Source: Ancylobacter sp. SL191 (GTDB taxonomy: Bacteria; Pseudomonadota; Alphaproteobacteria; Rhizobiales; Xanthobacteraceae). From it: a stretch of DNA of 64,000 nt. The stretch spans positions 1,678,501-1,742,500 of the forward strand of contig NZ_CP113056.1 in the NCBI RefSeq assembly GCF_026625645.1. The letters run 5' to 3'. Positions 61,388-64,000 of this stretch are shown piece by piece. How positions within the stretch are numbered: the first letter of the stretch is position 1; each line of letters begins with the position of its first letter. A model generated the notes under the pieces. It had not been told where the DNA came from and searched no databases. It saw nothing but the letters and a program-made list of their open reading frames with translations. The position numbers were made by a program, and so were the translations under genes.

Positions 61388-62350
61388 ATGATGGTCCGCC
61401 TTCCGCGTTGCCTCGCCCTGTTCGCCCTTGCCGCGGCCCTGATCGGGCCGCTCGCGCTGCGCGACGCCCATGCCCAGGCCGACAACAATTTCTTCGGCAA
61501 CCTGTTCAAGCCGCCGGGCCAGGTGCGCCAGGGTACCCAGCCGCAGCCTGACGCCATGCCGGCGGACGATCCGGGCACTGTGTCCACGCGCGTCGACCGC
61601 ATCGAGAACCAGCTGCGCACGCTGACCGGCCAGATCGAGGAGCTGCAGTACCGTAACCAGCAGCTCGAACAGCAGATCAAGGCGCTGCAGAGCGAGATCG
61701 ACTTCCGCAGCCCGGGCGGCGCCCCGCCGCCGGCCGCCGGGGCCGCCGTCCCGCGCGCGCCCGCCGCCGATCCCTCGACCGGTCGGCGCACCGATGTGTT
61801 TGATCCCAATGCCCAGGCCGGCGCCCCCGGTGCGCCGCGCCCGCTCGGCACGACCGCGCCGTCCGGCGCTGTTCCCGGCGCGGCCGGCACGCCAATGGAT
61901 CTCGGCCAGCTCTCGGGCCAGGTGGCGGCCGGCGGTGCGCCGGTCGGGGCGACGCCGCCCTCGACCAGCAGCCCGAAGGATCTGTTCGACCTCGCCTATG
62001 GCTACATGCTGCGCCAGGACTATGCCCAGTCCAGCCAGACCTTCGAGCAGTTCCTCAAGCTCTACCCGAATGACCGCGCCGCGCCCGACGCCTATTACTG
62101 GCTTGGCGAGACGCAGTATCAGCGCAAGACCTACAAGGAAGCGGCGCAGAATTTCCTGAAGGTCTCGACCGATTACCCGAACGCGGTGAAGGCGCCGGAC
62201 GCTCTGCTGCGCCTCGGCCAGTCCCTCGCCGCCATCGGCGAGAAGGACGCCGCCTGCGCCACCTTGAACGCCGTCGGCAACAAATATCCGCGCGCCTCCA
62301 CCACCATCAAGCAGGGTGTGGCGCAGGAGCAGAAGCGTGTCGGCTGCTGA
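61388..62350 (+). CDS. cpoB: CpoB/YbgF, Tol-Pal system periplasmic protein
   Basis: A 320-residue exported protein. A signal peptide ends near DAHAQA (about residue 30). A coiled coil lies at about 65-105 (RIENQLRTLTGQIEELQYRNQQ), a long Pro/Ala/Gly linker at 110-195, and C-terminal TPR repeats at about 197-318 (LFDLAYGYMLRQDYAQSSQTFEQF, AYYWLGETQYQRKTYKEAAQNF). In Escherichia coli it links Tol to cell-wall synthesis at division. The linker is unusually long. Its end overlaps the tilS start by 14 bases. Confidence 0.93.
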   Translation: MMVRLPRCLALFALAAALIGPLALRDAHAQADNNFFGNLFKPPGQVRQGTQPQPDAMPADDPGTVSTRVDRIENQLRTLTGQIEELQYRNQQLEQQIKALQSEIDFRSPGGAPPPAAGAAVPRAPAADPSTGRRTDVFDPNAQAGAPGAPRPLGTTAPSGAVPGAAGTPMDLGQLSGQVAAGGAPVGATPPSTSSPKDLFDLAYGYMLRQDYAQSSQTFEQFLKLYPNDRAAPDAYYWLGETQYQRKTYKEAAQNFLKVSTDYPNAVKAPDALLRLGQSLAAIGEKDAACATLNAVGNKYPRASTTIKQGVAQEQKRVGC

Positions 62351-63359
62351 GGCCGGCACCGCCTTTGATCCCGCCGGTCTCGATGCCGGCACCCTCTGCG
62401 CCGGCTTTGCCGCCCATCCCCACGTGCTGCTCGCGGTTTCCGGCGGGCCGGATTCCACCGCGCTGATGTGGCTCGCTGCCCGCTGGCGGCTGGAGAGCGG
62501 CGCGCCGACGCGGCTCTCCGTCGCCACGGTCGATCACGGGCTACGGCCCGAATCGGCGGATGAGGCCCGCGAGGTCGGCCGCCTCGCCGTCGGGCTTGGC
62601 CTCACCCACGCGGTGCTCGATCTCCCGTCGCCCCTGCCGGGCGCGCGGCTGCAGGAGGCGGCGCGGCATGCGCGCTATGAGCGCCTTGCCGCCCATGCCC
62701 GCGACATCGGCGCCAGCGCCATCGCCACCGCGCACACGCTGGACGACCAGGCCGAGACCGTGCTGTTCCGGCTGATGCGGGGTTCCGGGCTCACGGGCCT
62801 GGCCGGAATGGCGGGCGCGCGCGCGCTGGACGACCTCGTGCTGCTGCGCCCGCTGCTCGGCTGTCCGAAGGCGGCGCTCGTGGCGCTGTGCCGGCAGGCC
62901 GGACTGCCCTTCGTCGAGGATCCATCCAACCATAATCCGCGCTTTGCCCGCGCGCGGCTGCGGGCGCTGATGCCGGCGCTGGCCGCCGAGGGGCTGGACG
63001 CCGCCCGTCTCGACCGTCTCGCCGCGCGCCTGCGCCGGGCGGATGCCGCGCTGGAGGCGGCAACCGACGCTGCCGCGGCGCGCCTCGGTGTCGCAGGGGA
63101 GGGCGCCACGCTCGACCGCGCCGGCCTGTGTGCCCTGCCGGAGGAGATCGCCCTGCGCCTGCTCGCCCGCGCCATCGCGGCGCGCGGGGAGGGTGTGCTG
63201 GAACTGGCGAAGCTCGAGGCGCTGCTGGCGTGGCTGCTCGCTCTGCCGGAGGGCGCGCGGGGGGCCCGTACGCTCGCCGGCGCATTGGTCCGCGTCTCGC
63301 TGAGGCGCGTATCCATCACGCGTGCGCCGGCCCGCCGGAGCCCGCCGATTCACTTTTAA
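62337..63359 (+). CDS. tilS: tRNA(Ile)-lysidine synthetase TilS
   Basis: A 340-residue N-type ATP pyrophosphatase that converts the wobble C of the AUA-reading tRNA-Ile to lysidine. The PP-loop SGGPDST is at 35-41. Other conserved parts are ATVDHGLRPES, TAHTLDDQAETVLFRLMRGSGLTGLAGM and EDPSNHNPRFARARLR. A GTG at 62337 was chosen because AGGAG lies seven bases before it, inside the cpoB end. The order cpoB-tilS-ftsH is widely conserved in alphaproteobacteria. Confidence 0.94.
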   Translation: MSAAEAGTAFDPAGLDAGTLCAGFAAHPHVLLAVSGGPDSTALMWLAARWRLESGAPTRLSVATVDHGLRPESADEAREVGRLAVGLGLTHAVLDLPSPLPGARLQEAARHARYERLAAHARDIGASAIATAHTLDDQAETVLFRLMRGSGLTGLAGMAGARALDDLVLLRPLLGCPKAALVALCRQAGLPFVEDPSNHNPRFARARLRALMPALAAEGLDAARLDRLAARLRRADAALEAATDAAAARLGVAGEGATLDRAGLCALPEEIALRLLARAIAARGEGVLELAKLEALLAWLLALPEGARGARTLAGALVRVSLRRVSITRAPARRSPPIHF

Positions 63360-63403
63360 CGCGGAATTGCGCGGGTGCGGTGGCCCGCAAGCCCCGGCCC
63401 ATC

Positions 63404-63431
63404 TTGGCAAGGATCAATGCGGAACCTAAAT
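63404..63431 (+). promoter_or_regulatory. Putative promoter of ftsH
   Basis: TTGGCA at 63404-63409, 16 bases, then CTAAAT at 63426-63431. It could be read by sigma-70, or by the heat-shock sigma factor RpoH given the CTTG start and CCTAAAT -10. It is in the right place for a 5' leader of about 70 bases. Confidence 0.4.
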
Positions 63432-63508
63432 TACCCTGAGATAAGGGAGGTCCGCCAGCGCCGGCGGAACCCGCGCGCCGGGTCGCACCCGACGCCGAAA
63501 GGAACGTG

Positions 63509-64000
63509 ATGAACGCCAATATACGGAATTTTGCCCTCTGGGTGATCATCGTTCTGCTCCTTCTGGCGCTTTTCTCGCTGTTCCAGAATCCGGCGCAGCG
63601 CCAGGCGGCGAACGACATCAGCTTTTCGCAGCTGCTGAACGAGGTCGATCAGGGCCGCGTGCGCGACGTGGTGATCCAGGGCCCGGAGATTTCCGGCGCC
63701 TTCACTGACGGGCGCACCTTCCAGACCTATTCGCCCAACGATCCCTCGCTGATCCAGCGCCTCTACGGCAAGGGCGTGTCGATCACCGCCAAGCCGCTGC
63801 AGGACAGCGTGCCGTGGTTCGTCAGCCTGCTGATCTCCTGGCTGCCCTTCATCGCGCTGATTGGCGTGTGGATCTTCCTCTCGCGCCAGATGCAGGGCGC
63901 GGGCGGCAAGGCCATGGGCTTCGGCAAGAGCCGGGCCAAGCTGCTGACGGAAGCGCATGGGCGCGTGACCTTCGAGGACGTCGCCGGCATCGACGAGGCC
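63509..64000 (+). CDS. ftsH: FtsH, membrane AAA+ zinc protease (partial, 5' part)
   Basis: The first 164 residues are visible. Transmembrane helix 1 lies at about 8-25 (FALWVIIVLLLLALFSLF), the periplasmic domain at 26-104, and helix 2 at about 105-125 (FVSLLISWLPFIALIGVWIFL). The linker with GKSRAKLLTEAHGRVTFEDVAGIDEA leads into the AAA+ domain, cut by the window end before Walker A. FtsH degrades membrane proteins and short-lived regulators, and is held by HflKC (encoded at 1103-2257). AAAGGAACGTG precedes the ATG. Confidence 0.97.
   Translation, partial: MNANIRNFALWVIIVLLLLALFSLFQNPAQRQAANDISFSQLLNEVDQGRVRDVVIQGPEISGAFTDGRTFQTYSPNDPSLIQRLYGKGVSITAKPLQDSVPWFVSLLISWLPFIALIGVWIFLSRQMQGAGGKAMGFGKSRAKLLTEAHGRVTFEDVAGIDEA

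Noticed and set aside
1..64000. CRISPR arrays, insertion sequences, tRNA or rRNA genes
   Set aside because: No regularly spaced direct repeats, transposase frames, cloverleaf-forming segments or rRNA sequence were recognised by reading both strands.

Overview
The window is 64 kb of GC-rich chromosome from an alphaproteobacterium, most likely order Hyphomicrobiales (Rhizobiales). The Xanthobacteraceae (Ancylobacter, Starkeya, Xanthobacter types) are a guess from overall gene content. The ordinal call rests on a circularly permuted two-piece tmRNA, alphaproteobacterial SspB, the cell-cycle proteins TrcR (DUF1013) and RcdA (DUF1465), zinc-free L31 and L36, the small families DUF4169, DUF4164, DUF1192, DUF2852 and DUF465, and CtrA-type TTAA-N7-TTAA boxes. 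I see no prophage, insertion sequence, CRISPR array or tRNA gene. This is mainly core chromosome.

Layout. 0-2.3 kb (minus): hflK-hflC-DUF2065, the membrane partners of FtsH, whose gene opens at the far right edge. 2.4-6.3 kb: a ribbon-helix-helix/DUF4169 pair, a lone glycosyltransferase-like gene, fumC and a Spy-like periplasmic protein. 6.4-11.3 kb: GNAT, thyA, a small unknown gene, the two-piece tmRNA followed directly by its adaptor gene sspB, an FAD amine oxidase and folA. 11.4-15.8 kb (minus): a TPR protein, rpmJ, rnhA-thrB-ispH and YceI. 16.1-22.1 kb: trcR, prpE, two DUF465 genes, a 1-Cys peroxiredoxin, a free-standing DsbD N-terminal domain and YqgE.

22.2-27.6 kb (minus): a 7TM-PAS-GGDEF-EAL protein with damaged catalytic motifs, a Sel1-repeat protein and a ThiE-like protein. 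27.9-31.3 kb: a large repeat-rich secreted protein and a solitary PstB. 31.4-37.0 kb (minus): the central-carbon operon tkt-gap-pgk-fba, with a strong hairpin in every intercistronic gap. 37.3-41.6 kb (plus): DUF4164, zapA, an inositol monophosphatase, a MotA-like/OmpA-MotB-like pair and a GNAT. 41.7-44.5 kb (minus): an alpha/beta hydrolase and an MsbA-like exporter. 44.6-49.9 kb: rpmE, rcdA, DUF1192, a quinone oxidoreductase, 6S RNA directly before 5-formyltetrahydrofolate cyclo-ligase, a YmdB phosphodiesterase and YebC.

50.0-64.0 kb: two transporters, ruvC-ruvA-(membrane protein)-ruvB, a TetR regulator, DUF2852, the complete Tol-Pal cluster (ybgC, tolQ, tolR, tolA, tolB, pal, cpoB), tilS and the start of ftsH.

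Two themes connect separate loci. The first is regulated proteolysis: tmRNA, SspB, RcdA, HflKC and FtsH. The second is cell-cycle and envelope control: TrcR, RcdA, ZapA and Tol-Pal, with CtrA-like boxes near rcdA, tolQ and pal. The most novel candidate is a possible CtrA-controlled small RNA at about 45.75-45.84 kb. Next come a predicted non-catalytic GGDEF-EAL sensor, the repeat-built secreted protein, the non-flagellar motor-like pair, and a dispersed palindromic repeat found at five gene ends.
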